Origin: CAMCXT01 sp040403315
Lineage (GTDB): Bacteria > Bacteroidota > Bacteroidia > M30B66
Assembly (NCBI GenBank): GCA_040403315.1
Contig: JBBAKX010000003.1
Span: 307,493 to 371,492 of the forward strand
Direction of reading: 5' to 3'
DNA: 64,000 nucleotides
The notes beneath the pieces were generated by a model. That model ran no database searches. It had not been told where the DNA came from and worked only from the letters and a program-made list of their open reading frames with translations. Shown here one piece after another: positions 17,533 to 26,313 of this stretch (positions within the stretch are counted from its first letter, which is position 1; every line of letters starts with the position of its first letter). The position numbers and the translations under genes were made by a program.

Positions 17533-18921
17533 TTAAAGATGAATTACTTCTCCGTAAGCCATTGCAGTTGCTTCCATCACTGCTTCCGACATAGTTGGGT
17601 GTGGATGCACCGATTTGATGATTTCATGTCCAGTAGTTTCTAGTTTTCTAGCCACTACAGCTTCTGCAATCATTTCTGTAACATTTGTACCTATCATATG
17701 GCATCCAAGCCACTCACCATATTTGGCATCAAAGATAACTTTCACAAATCCGTCTTTTGCTCCAGCAGCCGAAGCTTTACCTGATGCAGAGAATGGAAAT
17801 TTACCCACTTTGATTTCGTATCCTGCTTCGCGTGCAGCCTTTTCGGTCATGCCTACAGAAGCAATTTCTGGATTACTGTATGTACATCCTGGGATGTTTC
17901 CATAATTGAGTGGTTCTGGGTGGTGACCTGCAATTTTCTCAACGCAAATAATGCCTTCTGCAGAAGCAACGTGTGCCAACGCGGGACCAGGAACAATATC
18001 GCCAATAGCGTAAATGCCAGCAACATTGGTTTGGTACCATTCATTCACTACAATTTTGCCTTTTTCGACTTTCACACCCAATTCTTCCAATCCAATGTTT
18101 TCAATATTCGTTACAACGCCAGCAGCAGAAAGTACGGTATCGCACTCGAGAATTTGCTCTCCTTTTGGCGTTTTAACCTTTAATTTCAACATTGCTCCTG
18201 AAGTATCAACCGACTCAACCGATGAATTGGTCATTATATCAATTCCAGATTTTTTGAAAGAACGTTCAAGTTGCTTGCTCACATCTTCGTCCTCAATTGG
18301 AACTACGTTCGGAAGGAACTCGACTATTGTTACTTTGGTTCCAATCGTATTGTAGAAATATGCGAACTCAACGCCGATGGCACCTGAACCAACAACAACC
18401 ATCGATTTTGGTTGTGTTGTAAGTGTCATAGCTTCGCGATATCCAAGAATACGTTTGCCATCTTGCTTCAAATTTGGCAGTTCGCGACTGCGTGAACCCG
18501 TTGCCAAGATGATGCTTTTGGCTATGTAATGAACTACTTTGCCATCTTTGTCTTTCACCTCAACTTTTTTGTCTTTGGTGATTTTTGCGTTTCCGAAAAT
18601 GGTGTCGATCTTGTTTTTCTTCAACAAGAATTGAATTCCCTTACTCATTCCGTCGGCAACACCACGACTACGTTTCACCATAGCGTCGAAATCTACTTCC
18701 GCACCATCTACCTTGATACCGTAATCGGAAGCATGTTTTAGGTATTCGAAAACATTTGCACTTTTCAACAATGCTTTAGTTGGAATACAGCCCCAGTTGA
18801 GGCAGATTCCACCAAGTTCTTCGCGTTCAACAACGGCTACTTTAAGTCCGAGTTGTGATGCACGGATTGCAGCTACATACCCACCAGGGCCGCTGCCAAT
18901 AACAATTAGGTCGTAATTCAT
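17533..18921 (-). CDS. lpdA: Dihydrolipoyl dehydrogenase
   Basis: FAD-dependent E3 subunit of 2-oxoacid dehydrogenase complexes and the glycine cleavage system; it re-oxidises dihydrolipoyl groups with NAD. The 462 residues have the FAD-binding GSGPGGYVAAI, the redox-active disulfide GGICLNWGCIP (Cys40/Cys45), the NAD-binding VVVGSGAIGVEFAYF, the second FAD motif AIGDIV and the C-terminal active-site HPHPTMSEA. All key residues are intact. The ATG at 18921 is preceded by a perfect -7 box at 18957-18964. No E1 or E2 genes are nearby, so it is a stand-alone E3 gene. Confidence 0.96.
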   Translation of the reverse strand: MNYDLIVIGSGPGGYVAAIRASQLGLKVAVVEREELGGICLNWGCIPTKALLKSANVFEYLKHASDYGIKVDGAEVDFDAMVKRSRGVADGMSKGIQFLLKKNKIDTIFGNAKITKDKKVEVKDKDGKVVHYIAKSIILATGSRSRELPNLKQDGKRILGYREAMTLTTQPKSMVVVGSGAIGVEFAYFYNTIGTKVTIVEFLPNVVPIEDEDVSKQLERSFKKSGIDIMTNSSVESVDTSGAMLKLKVKTPKGEQILECDTVLSAAGVVTNIENIGLEELGVKVEKGKIVVNEWYQTNVAGIYAIGDIVPGPALAHVASAEGIICVEKIAGHHPEPLNYGNIPGCTYSNPEIASVGMTEKAAREAGYEIKVGKFPFSASGKASAAGAKDGFVKVIFDAKYGEWLGCHMIGTNVTEMIAEAVVARKLETTGHEIIKSVHPHPTMSEAVMEATAMAYGEVIHL

Positions 18922-18956
18922 GAATTGGATCTCGAGTGTTCTTTATTTTGAAATGC

Positions 18957-18964
18957 CAAAATTA
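18957..18964 (-). promoter_or_regulatory. Candidate -7 promoter box for lpdA
   Basis: Minus-strand TAATTTTG fits TAnnTTTG, 36 bases before the lpdA ATG and within the cphB-lpdA gap. No convincing TTG lies at the right distance upstream. Confidence 0.4.
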
Positions 18965-18982
18965 GGCAATCCGATCATTGGT

Positions 18983-19858
18983 TTATGCATTTGATGCCAG
19001 TTCGTCTTTACCGGCAAAAAACTTTCTGTTGTTAACATTGTAATGGTTGCCTTTTGCCATCACGTGAACAATTAAATGTTCGATCGAAATTGGATGGCCA
19101 TCGCTGATGTCGGCAATGTTAGAATGACGAATCGAATGGCCATCGAAAATAATAACCAAACCAGAGCCGATAGCTTCCAATTCGTTGCCATTACTTACGA
19201 GTACGCCAGTATCTTCGCCCAAACCGATGCCGATGCAACTTGGATTAGCCGAAACAGCTTGTGCCAAACGACCAAATCTTCCACGGCGAACGAAATGCGA
19301 ATCAATAATCACATCTTTCATAAAAGCCAAACCAGTGGTGATTTTCACCTTCCCTTTTAAGAAAGATTCATCACTTGAACCTTCGTAAATCATAGTGTTC
19401 GACATTGCCATTGCACCTGCAGATGTGCCAGCGATCACAAAACGCTCATTTTCGTAGCGATCGTGTAATAACTTCAGAATATCGGTACCGCCAAAAATGG
19501 TGGTTAAACGCATCTGGTTTCCCCCTGTAAACATCACCCCATCTGCCGCAGCAATTCGGTTGTAATACTCAGGATTCAAAGTGTCTTCGCGGTTCTTAAT
19601 ATGAATCACTTTCACACTTTCGCATCCCAATCGCTTGAAAGCCTCAACATAATTGTTCCCAACTTCTTCAGGTATCTCAGAAGCTGTTGTAATAACTTCT
19701 ACTTGACTAGTAACTCCCTTCATTTCTGAGAGAATTCTTTTCAGGATTCCATCTTCGAAAAAAGCAAGATTACTGGGGTTTTTGTAGCTCGGCTCGGCTG
19801 CTGTTCCTTTGTCAACATTGCCCCCAATCGAAATCAGAATGCCTTTTGGTGAATGCAT
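18983..19858 (-). CDS. cphB: Cyanophycinase
   Basis: Serine-type exopeptidase of peptidase family S51. It cuts cyanophycin (multi-L-arginyl-poly-L-aspartate) to beta-Asp-Arg dipeptides. The 291 residues are normal for the intracellular form, with no signal peptide. Visible features are the N-terminal IGGNVDKG loop, VMFTGGNQMRLT (about 108-119) and the nucleophile elbow AGTSAGAMAMS with Ser146. DSHFVRRGRFGRL and GIGLGEDTGVLV complete the family pattern. It is transcribed divergently from cyanophycin synthetase across a 283-base gap, so making and breaking the polymer are encoded side by side. The ATG at 19858 is clear. Confidence 0.93.
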   Translation of the reverse strand: MHSPKGILISIGGNVDKGTAAEPSYKNPSNLAFFEDGILKRILSEMKGVTSQVEVITTASEIPEEVGNNYVEAFKRLGCESVKVIHIKNREDTLNPEYYNRIAAADGVMFTGGNQMRLTTIFGGTDILKLLHDRYENERFVIAGTSAGAMAMSNTMIYEGSSDESFLKGKVKITTGLAFMKDVIIDSHFVRRGRFGRLAQAVSANPSCIGIGLGEDTGVLVSNGNELEAIGSGLVIIFDGHSIRHSNIADISDGHPISIEHLIVHVMAKGNHYNVNNRKFFAGKDELASNA

Positions 19859-19883
19859 ATTTCTTTATAAAAATGTAGATCGG

Positions 19884-19891
19884 CAAAATTA
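19884..19891 (-). promoter_or_regulatory. Candidate -7 promoter box for cphB
   Basis: Minus-strand TAATTTTG (TAnnTTTG) lies 26 bases before the cphB ATG. The cphA-cphB gap (19859-20141) must hold both promoters; a -7-like TATTTTCG lies near 20111 on the plus strand. I see no ArgR-type box. Confidence 0.35.
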
Positions 19892-20141
19892 TAGGAATCA
19901 TGGCCCGTTTCACCTGCTAGTTGTAGTCGATTTCAACAGAGTTTTAACAACCCAAATGTGCAAAAGGTAAATCATATATTAGATAGCATATCAATCAGCT
20001 ACACAAGTAAAGCTTTGATTTACAGAATCATCCGAAAAACCTAAACGTTATTTATGCATTAATTTCTTTACGAATGCTTGCATTTACCCCAACATACAGA
20101 GAAAACCCCTATTTTCGGAGACCTACATTTCTCAATATCGC

Positions 20142-22796
20142 ATGAAGATTCTTGAAATCAGGGCCATGAGAGGTCCGAACTACTGGTCGATCCGCCGACA
20201 TAAACTCATTGTCATGAAACTCGATATTGAGGAGTTCGAAGACAAACCAACCAATCACATTCCCGAATTTCTAGAACGTCTTGAGAAGATGTTTCCTACC
20301 ATGCACAGCCACCGTTGCTCCGAAGAACGACCAGGCGGTTTCTTCCACCGGGTGAAAGAAGGTACTTGGATGGGACACGTGATCGAACACATCGCTCTCG
20401 AAATTCAAACCCTTGCGGGGATGGACGTTGGCTTCGGTCGTACCCGTGGAACAGGTGAGCAAGGCATCTACAATGTGGTTTTCGCCTACATGGAAGAAAA
20501 GGCAGGCATTTACGCGGCAAAAGCTGCAGTTAGAATTTGCGAAGCCATCGCAGCAGGTGAGGACTACGATTTCGATACGGACATTCAATCAATGCGCGAA
20601 ATTCGTGAAGACGAACGCCTTGGTCCTTCTACTGGTTCAATCGTTGAAGAAGCTCAATCGCGAAATATTCCATGGATTCGACTCAATCGTCACTCTCTTG
20701 TTCAACTTGGCTTTGGTGTTAACCAAAAAAGGATTCAGGCGACAGTTGCATCTACTACTTCTAGCATTGCAGTGGAAATAGCGTGCGACAAAGAAGAAAC
20801 AAAAAATATCCTCGATGCTGCCGGAGTTCCTGTGCCCAAAGGATATATTGTTTACGATGAAGAAGATCTCGAAGATGCAGTGAGAAAGGTGGGCTATCCG
20901 CTCGTACTTAAACCTGTTTCTGGAAACCACGGTAGAGGTGCAACCATCAACATTACCAATTGGGAAGATGCTTTAGAAGCACTTGTTGCTGCCAAACGTG
21001 TTTCACGCGGTGTAATTTGCGAACGCTTCATAACAGGCTTCGATTTCCGATTGTTGGTGATCAACTACAAACTCGTAGCTGCTGCTAAACGCACGCCTGC
21101 AGCGGTTACCGGCGATGGAAAGCAAACCATCCAACAACTTATCGATGAAGTAAACCGCGATCCTCGAAGAGGTTACGGGCACGAAAAGGTGCTCACCGCA
21201 ATTAAAGTTGATGAAATGACGCTCAATATCCTTAAAGACAAAGGATTAGACTTGCTTGATGTGCTACCAGAAGGACAAGTGCTTCATTTAAAATCAACAG
21301 CCAACTTAAGTACGGGTGGTACAGCAACCGATATTACCGATTTGGTGCATCCTTACAATGTATTCATGGCCGAACGCATAGCGCGTGTGGTTGGATTAGA
21401 TATTTGCGGGATCGATATCATGGCTCCTGACCTCATCACTCCGATTCGTGAAAATGGTGGCGCAATCCTCGAAGTGAATGCTGCACCTGGATTCCGAATG
21501 CACATCGCACCAACAGAAGGCTTGCCGCGCAATGTGGCAGAACCTGTAATCGATATGCTTTTCCCTCCAGGGACATCTGCGCGCATCCCGATCATTGCTG
21601 TTACAGGCACCAACGGAAAGACAACCACAACCCGCCTAATGGCCCACATGGTGAAGACAATGGGGCACAAAGTAGGCTTTACTACTACCGATGGTATTTA
21701 CATCCAAAATAGGATGCTTCAGGCTGGCGATTGCACAGGACCAGTGAGCGCCGAATTTGTGCTGAAAGATCCAACAGTGAATTTTGCCGTTTTAGAAACT
21801 GCCCGCGGCGGAATACTTCGCGCAGGTTTGGCATTTAGTTTCTGCGACATTGCTATTGTAACCAATGTAGCTGCAGATCACCTCGGACTAAAAGGAATCA
21901 ATACTGTAGAAGAAATGGCACGCGTAAAAGCAGTTGTGCCAGAAAGTGTGCATGTAGATGGTTATTCAATTCTCAATGCTGATGATGACCTTGTATTTGA
22001 AATGCGTAAACAGCTCAAATGCAAGATTGCATTGTTCAGCTTGGATGAAAACAATCCAAGGGTGATTCGCCATTGCAACGACGGTGGTTTGGCTACAATC
22101 GTTGAGAATGGCTATGTAACAATTTGTAAAGGAACCTGGAAGATCCGAGTTGACAAAGTGGTGAATATTCCGCTTACTTTCTCTGGGAAGGCCGTATTTA
22201 ACATCCAGAATATACTACCTGTTGTATTGGCCGGATTTATCAGAGGTTTCAAAATCGAGGACATGCGTTTGGCGCTAGAAACATTCATTCCGTCGCCAAC
22301 CCAAACTCCTGGCCGAATGAATATGTTCCAGTTCCGCAACTTCCAAGTAATGGTTGATTATGCGCACAACACAGCAGGCTTTATTGCGATTTCGAAATTC
22401 CTTGAAAAAATCGATGCAACTCCAAAAATAGGAATCATCGCAGGAGTAGGCGATCGCCGCGACGAAGACATCATCAATCTTGGAAAAATTGCAGCACAGA
22501 TGTTCGATCGCATCATTATCCGTCAAGACAGAAACCTACGCGGAAGATCAGAAAATGAAATTATTGACTTAATGCTTCAAGGGGTTAAATCTGTTAATCC
22601 AACCAAAGAAGTAGAAGTAATTCCTACTGAGTCTGAAGCAATCGATCACGCAATCGCATCAGCTCCAAAAGGTGCATTTATCGTAATTTGCAGCGATGTT
22701 ATTCCTGATGCGCTTGATCAAGTAATGCGTATCAAAGAAGAAGAAGATAAGTTTCAACTCGATCCTGCAGATATTCCAAATTTTTCGAAAGTTTAA
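20142..22796 (+). CDS. cphA: Cyanophycin synthetase
   Basis: Non-ribosomal peptide polymerase that adds Asp and Arg alternately to build cyanophycin, using ATP. The 884 residues are the usual CphA1 length. The N-terminal domain (1-160) has the family opening ILEIRAMRGPNYWSIRRHKL. A central ATP-grasp domain (about 215-480) has LVLKPVSGNHGRGATINI and ILEVNAAPGFRMH. The C-terminal Mur-ligase-like domain starts at the P-loop VTGTNGKTTTTRLM (about 486-499) and has ETARGGILRAGLAF and VDYAHNTAGF. All three domains look complete, so the enzyme should be active. It is divergent from cyanophycinase. A membrane-protein gene follows 12 bases downstream and may be co-transcribed. Confidence 0.96.
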   Translation: MKILEIRAMRGPNYWSIRRHKLIVMKLDIEEFEDKPTNHIPEFLERLEKMFPTMHSHRCSEERPGGFFHRVKEGTWMGHVIEHIALEIQTLAGMDVGFGRTRGTGEQGIYNVVFAYMEEKAGIYAAKAAVRICEAIAAGEDYDFDTDIQSMREIREDERLGPSTGSIVEEAQSRNIPWIRLNRHSLVQLGFGVNQKRIQATVASTTSSIAVEIACDKEETKNILDAAGVPVPKGYIVYDEEDLEDAVRKVGYPLVLKPVSGNHGRGATINITNWEDALEALVAAKRVSRGVICERFITGFDFRLLVINYKLVAAAKRTPAAVTGDGKQTIQQLIDEVNRDPRRGYGHEKVLTAIKVDEMTLNILKDKGLDLLDVLPEGQVLHLKSTANLSTGGTATDITDLVHPYNVFMAERIARVVGLDICGIDIMAPDLITPIRENGGAILEVNAAPGFRMHIAPTEGLPRNVAEPVIDMLFPPGTSARIPIIAVTGTNGKTTTTRLMAHMVKTMGHKVGFTTTDGIYIQNRMLQAGDCTGPVSAEFVLKDPTVNFAVLETARGGILRAGLAFSFCDIAIVTNVAADHLGLKGINTVEEMARVKAVVPESVHVDGYSILNADDDLVFEMRKQLKCKIALFSLDENNPRVIRHCNDGGLATIVENGYVTICKGTWKIRVDKVVNIPLTFSGKAVFNIQNILPVVLAGFIRGFKIEDMRLALETFIPSPTQTPGRMNMFQFRNFQVMVDYAHNTAGFIAISKFLEKIDATPKIGIIAGVGDRRDEDIINLGKIAAQMFDRIIIRQDRNLRGRSENEIIDLMLQGVKSVNPTKEVEVIPTESEAIDHAIASAPKGAFIVICSDVIPDALDQVMRIKEEEDKFQLDPADIPNFSKV

Positions 22797-22808
22797 ATCC
22801 TAAAGCAG

Positions 22809-24134
22809 ATGTACTTTCTGCGGTTGCGTTATTTCCTAACTGGGCTTGTAGTTTTACAGGCCCTGTTTACTTTACTCATAAAGCCTCCCAAAGAGAAAAT
22901 GCTGGTAAGCGACACTGTGCATTATCACAGTTGGCTTACATCTGCTATTATTAAGCAAGATCTTTCGCTCAGCTTTTTAAGTCCTGATAGTACTTACGAT
23001 ATACAGTACGCTCACAATCTAACTAAACAAGGTGTAGCAGTTTTCAAGATGCCTCCAGGTGCGGCAATACTACAGTTCCCTTTTTTCAGTATAGCTCATT
23101 TAGCTGCTCATTGTTTCGGTTTTCCTGCAGATGGATACAGTATGCCGTACCATTGGTTTATAAGGCTCGGAGGAATATTTTATCTCATTGTTGGTTTGAT
23201 TTTCCTTCGAAAGACGCTTCGAAAGCACTTCGATGAAACCGTTGTAAATTTTGTATTGCTAATTACATCGCTTGGTAGTAATTTATATTACTATAGCTTT
23301 ATGGAGTCAGGCATGTCACATGTGTACACTTTTTCGCTGGTCGCTCCGCTGATGTGGTTTTTCGACAAGGAGAAAATTCGCTTTCAAGATGCACTGATGA
23401 TTGGAACAATTGCTGGCATGCTAATTTTGGTGCGCAACTCGAATGTGATTCTATTGCTTTACTTTCCATTACTGCAGTTTGTCGGGAAATCCGTCAAAAG
23501 CTATTTTTTCACTCAACCAAGGTTAATCGTAGTTGCTGCAATCCCATTTATATTTATGGTTTCATTGCAGATCGGTTACTTGCATTGGGCAACAAATCAA
23601 TGGACGCTGAGTGCTTATTATGGAGAACGATTTTTTTGGACTCAGCCAGAAGTGCTCAAGTTCTTGTTCTCGTTCAAAAAAGGCTGGTTCATTTATTCTC
23701 CCCTCATGATTTTTGTCATCCCTGGTTTGTGGATTATGTTCCGCAAGCGTGAAGGGGAGATGTTGCCGATTTTGATCACTCTTTTCTTGAGTGTGTATGT
23801 GTTTTCCGCTTGGTGGTGTTGGTGGTACGGCGGCTCGTTCGGCATGCGCGCCATGATCGATGTTTACGCATTTCTTTCGTTGCCTATCGCACACTTGATG
23901 CAATGGATTGTTCGACAATCATTCAGAATTCGTCAATTCGCCTTTCGAATAATCCTATTTGGTGTGATGCTTAATATCTTTCAGACTTACCAATATCAAA
24001 ATGCAATTATCCATTGGGATGGAATGAGCTCTAAACTGTATAGGGCACACTTTTTCAAGATCCGAACTTCGCAAATCTATCCTGGATTAGATGTTCCTGA
24101 TTATGAACGTTCGAAGCTAGAGAGACTGCCCTAA
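22809..24134 (+). CDS. Polytopic membrane protein of unknown function
   Basis: 441 residues with about ten hydrophobic segments, first at 7-25 (YFLTGLVVLQALFTLLI). A periplasmic-looking loop with charged and aromatic residues follows, then further spans to residue 410. The layout, an early loop then many spans and WWCWWYGGSFGMRAM late in the protein, resembles lipid-linked-sugar glycosyltransferases of the GT-C kind, but I see no certain catalytic motif and do not assign a function. It starts 12 bases after cphA, so it may share its transcript. Its stop overlaps the convergent FkbM gene by four bases. The last 30 residues are hydrophilic. Confidence 0.7.
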   Translation: MYFLRLRYFLTGLVVLQALFTLLIKPPKEKMLVSDTVHYHSWLTSAIIKQDLSLSFLSPDSTYDIQYAHNLTKQGVAVFKMPPGAAILQFPFFSIAHLAAHCFGFPADGYSMPYHWFIRLGGIFYLIVGLIFLRKTLRKHFDETVVNFVLLITSLGSNLYYYSFMESGMSHVYTFSLVAPLMWFFDKEKIRFQDALMIGTIAGMLILVRNSNVILLLYFPLLQFVGKSVKSYFFTQPRLIVVAAIPFIFMVSLQIGYLHWATNQWTLSAYYGERFFWTQPEVLKFLFSFKKGWFIYSPLMIFVIPGLWIMFRKREGEMLPILITLFLSVYVFSAWWCWWYGGSFGMRAMIDVYAFLSLPIAHLMQWIVRQSFRIRQFAFRIILFGVMLNIFQTYQYQNAIIHWDGMSSKLYRAHFFKIRTSQIYPGLDVPDYERSKLERLP

Positions 24135-24883
24135 TTGGTTGAAGCTTCTAATGGTGCAGCAATAAAATAATACTCGCTTCCTTGGTCGAAGTGCTGCTTA
24201 AATTGATCTTTGCTCAATGGCTTGCTTTTGCTGAGAAAATCTCCCAAGCAATACACATTCAGTTTTACTTCCTGCAATAAGTCGAACATTAATTCTGGAC
24301 CAGATCCATAAAATTCGGCAGAGCCCAATCCAAACTCGAATAAAACATATGGTCTACATCTCAAGATCAAGGCTTTTCCGCCACTTAAGACATCATATTC
24401 GCCGCCTTCCACATCCACTTTCAATAACTTCAATGAAGGCTGCTGAGCAAACAAATCATCAAGTGTTTCTACCTTCACATGCACTTCTTCAATCTCCGGA
24501 TTTTCGGTGAGGTAATTCCGCTTTTTCAATCCGCTGTAAGCTGGCGCATCTTTTACAACTTGGAAATTCGCTTCACCTTTTTCCTTGCCCAAAGCGCAAT
24601 TGTAAAGCTTCACTTTAGTTCCATACTTCGTTTGAAGGTTGCTAAACAACGATGGGATAGGTTCAAAACCTGTATGCTTTCCCTCCGGGGATAACTGGAG
24701 CATCCAATCCATCAATTCACCTTTGTGACAACCAACATCCACGCAAGAATCATCTTTTCGTAGAATACGTTTCATGATCAACCAAGCTTGACGATCGTAC
24801 CGCATATTCCGCGTGAGCAAAATACCCGAACGGATAAGATGCGGCTTCAGATAAGTCTTTAGAAATTCTTTGATCGCACTCAT
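24131..24883 (-). CDS. FkbM-family methyltransferase
   Basis: SAM-dependent methyltransferase of 250 residues. The SAM-binding motif is SCVDVGCHKGELMDWML, followed by the FkbM pattern GFEPIPSLFSNLQ, ALGKEKGEANF and LLKVDVEGGEYDVLSGG. FkbM-type enzymes O-methylate sugars, polyketides or other small molecules; the acceptor here is unknown. The ATG at 24883 overlaps the stop of the upstream T9SS-protein gene (ATGA), so it is the last gene of a four-gene coupled operon with surface proteins. No export signal is seen, so it is cytoplasmic. Confidence 0.85.
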   Translation of the reverse strand: MSAIKEFLKTYLKPHLIRSGILLTRNMRYDRQAWLIMKRILRKDDSCVDVGCHKGELMDWMLQLSPEGKHTGFEPIPSLFSNLQTKYGTKVKLYNCALGKEKGEANFQVVKDAPAYSGLKKRNYLTENPEIEEVHVKVETLDDLFAQQPSLKLLKVDVEGGEYDVLSGGKALILRCRPYVLFEFGLGSAEFYGSGPELMFDLLQEVKLNVYCLGDFLSKSKPLSKDQFKQHFDQGSEYYFIAAPLEASTN

Positions 24884-26313
24884 TCAATCACCAATTTTCT
24901 AGTGGCAAGAATTTGTCCGCTCTTTCCATACAATGTCATGATATACATGCCGGATGCCTCGTTAAACAGTTTAACAGTAGATGTTCCAGAATCTGTTTGT
25001 AGATCACAGCTGATAGATCTTCCAGTGATGTCGCATATGGCAATTCGTTCAATTTTTACTGGCGCTACGAAACTGAAATGACCATTCGAAGGATTTGGGA
25101 ATACATCCACCATGATTTCATTTTCCAGCCTGTTTTTTATTCCCACTTCTAAGTTTACTGTTGAGCAATCGAAAGCTGCACGATTTACGAAAATGCTTGT
25201 TTGGCCCGGACTAAATTCTAAATCGGTTCCGCACAAGATGTTTCCATCTTCGATTCCCAATACGGCACTTACGTCACTGTTTTGAATTCCAGGAAACACA
25301 AATGAACACAAGAATTGAAAATCGGTGGTGTATCTAAACAGAGCAGCACGGTCAACGCCCCCATCTTTAAAAACACTGGCAACGATCATGGTGTTGTCGT
25401 TCGCACTAAATCGGATTGCCGAAAAACTATTGGCAAACTGTTCGCCGGGTGTGGTTTGAGCAAAGTATGGAACGTTTCCTACAGCATCAAACTGGTACAA
25501 CTTTCCTTGTTTGGCAGTTTCTGATTGCATCGTGTAGCCACATGCGCCAATCAAAGCACCCGATCCTAAACATACATCAGTTAGATGGTCATCTTCAGTC
25601 GTTCCAACCAACTTCGTCCAAATAACAGTTCCATTGGCATCCAACTTTGCCAACAAGAAATCCTTGCTGCTGTTGTCTGGATTGAATGCCGAACCTCCAA
25701 CGTAAATTGTATCTTCTGCTGTTGAAACGATTCCTCCAGCAAGCTGATTGTCGTTCATGGGCAGCACACCACGCCACAATTCAGCTCCAGCATTGTTGAT
25801 GCTGATATTTAATATTCCCCCGTTGGGGAAAGGTGCATCATAGCTGGTTGAGGTCATTACAATATTTCCATTGCTTAGTTCTGTGAAACCTTCCATGAGA
25901 TCCCAAGCCTGTGTGCCAAATTGCTTGGTCCAAATGGTATCGCCGTTCACATCAAATTTTACCAAATACAAATCATAGTCGCCATTTTCACTTTGGTTAG
26001 TGGTTCCGGCAAGCAGATAATTTCCATCATTCAAGGCAATTAAATCGATTGCTTTTTCTGAATAAGAAGTGCCATATACTTTCGCCCATTCTTGAATTCC
26101 CAACGAATCGGTACGTATAACAACCATGTCGCCATTTTCAGATCCGTAGCCGCCTGTTGAACCAGCAATGAGGAAACCATTGTCTACACCTTCTACAATA
26201 TCTGCAGCCTGATTAAAGTGCCCGGGCGCTCCATAGGTGCGAAAGAAGAGATTCTGTGCTTCTGCTGTCAAAGAGATCGCTAAAAAGCCTACTGTCAATA
26301 TCAGTGCTCTCAT
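24880..26313 (-). CDS. T9SS-exported beta-propeller-like protein with C-terminal sorting domain
   Basis: 477 residues. The signal peptide (MRALILTVGFLAISLTAEAQ) is followed by repeats of about 50 residues such as GNYLLAGTTNQSENGDYDLYLVKFD and WTKQFG, the kind found in beta-propellers with SBBP-like blades. The last 80 residues form a type A T9SS sorting domain (DVFPNPSNGHFSF, ICDITGRSI, LFNEASGMYIMTLYGKSGQ, TRKLVIE), so it should be moved through the type IX system and attached or released at the surface. ATGA overlaps join it to both neighbours. The function of the repeat region is unknown. Confidence 0.85.
   Translation of the reverse strand: MRALILTVGFLAISLTAEAQNLFFRTYGAPGHFNQAADIVEGVDNGFLIAGSTGGYGSENGDMVVIRTDSLGIQEWAKVYGTSYSEKAIDLIALNDGNYLLAGTTNQSENGDYDLYLVKFDVNGDTIWTKQFGTQAWDLMEGFTELSNGNIVMTSTSYDAPFPNGGILNISINNAGAELWRGVLPMNDNQLAGGIVSTAEDTIYVGGSAFNPDNSSKDFLLAKLDANGTVIWTKLVGTTEDDHLTDVCLGSGALIGACGYTMQSETAKQGKLYQFDAVGNVPYFAQTTPGEQFANSFSAIRFSANDNTMIVASVFKDGGVDRAALFRYTTDFQFLCSFVFPGIQNSDVSAVLGIEDGNILCGTDLEFSPGQTSIFVNRAAFDCSTVNLEVGIKNRLENEIMVDVFPNPSNGHFSFVAPVKIERIAICDITGRSISCDLQTDSGTSTVKLFNEASGMYIMTLYGKSGQILATRKLVIE

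Noticed and set aside
19859..20141. ArgR-type regulation of the cyanophycin genes
   Set aside because: The gap has only short imperfect palindromes such as GTAAA-N7-TTTAC, none close to an ArgR box.
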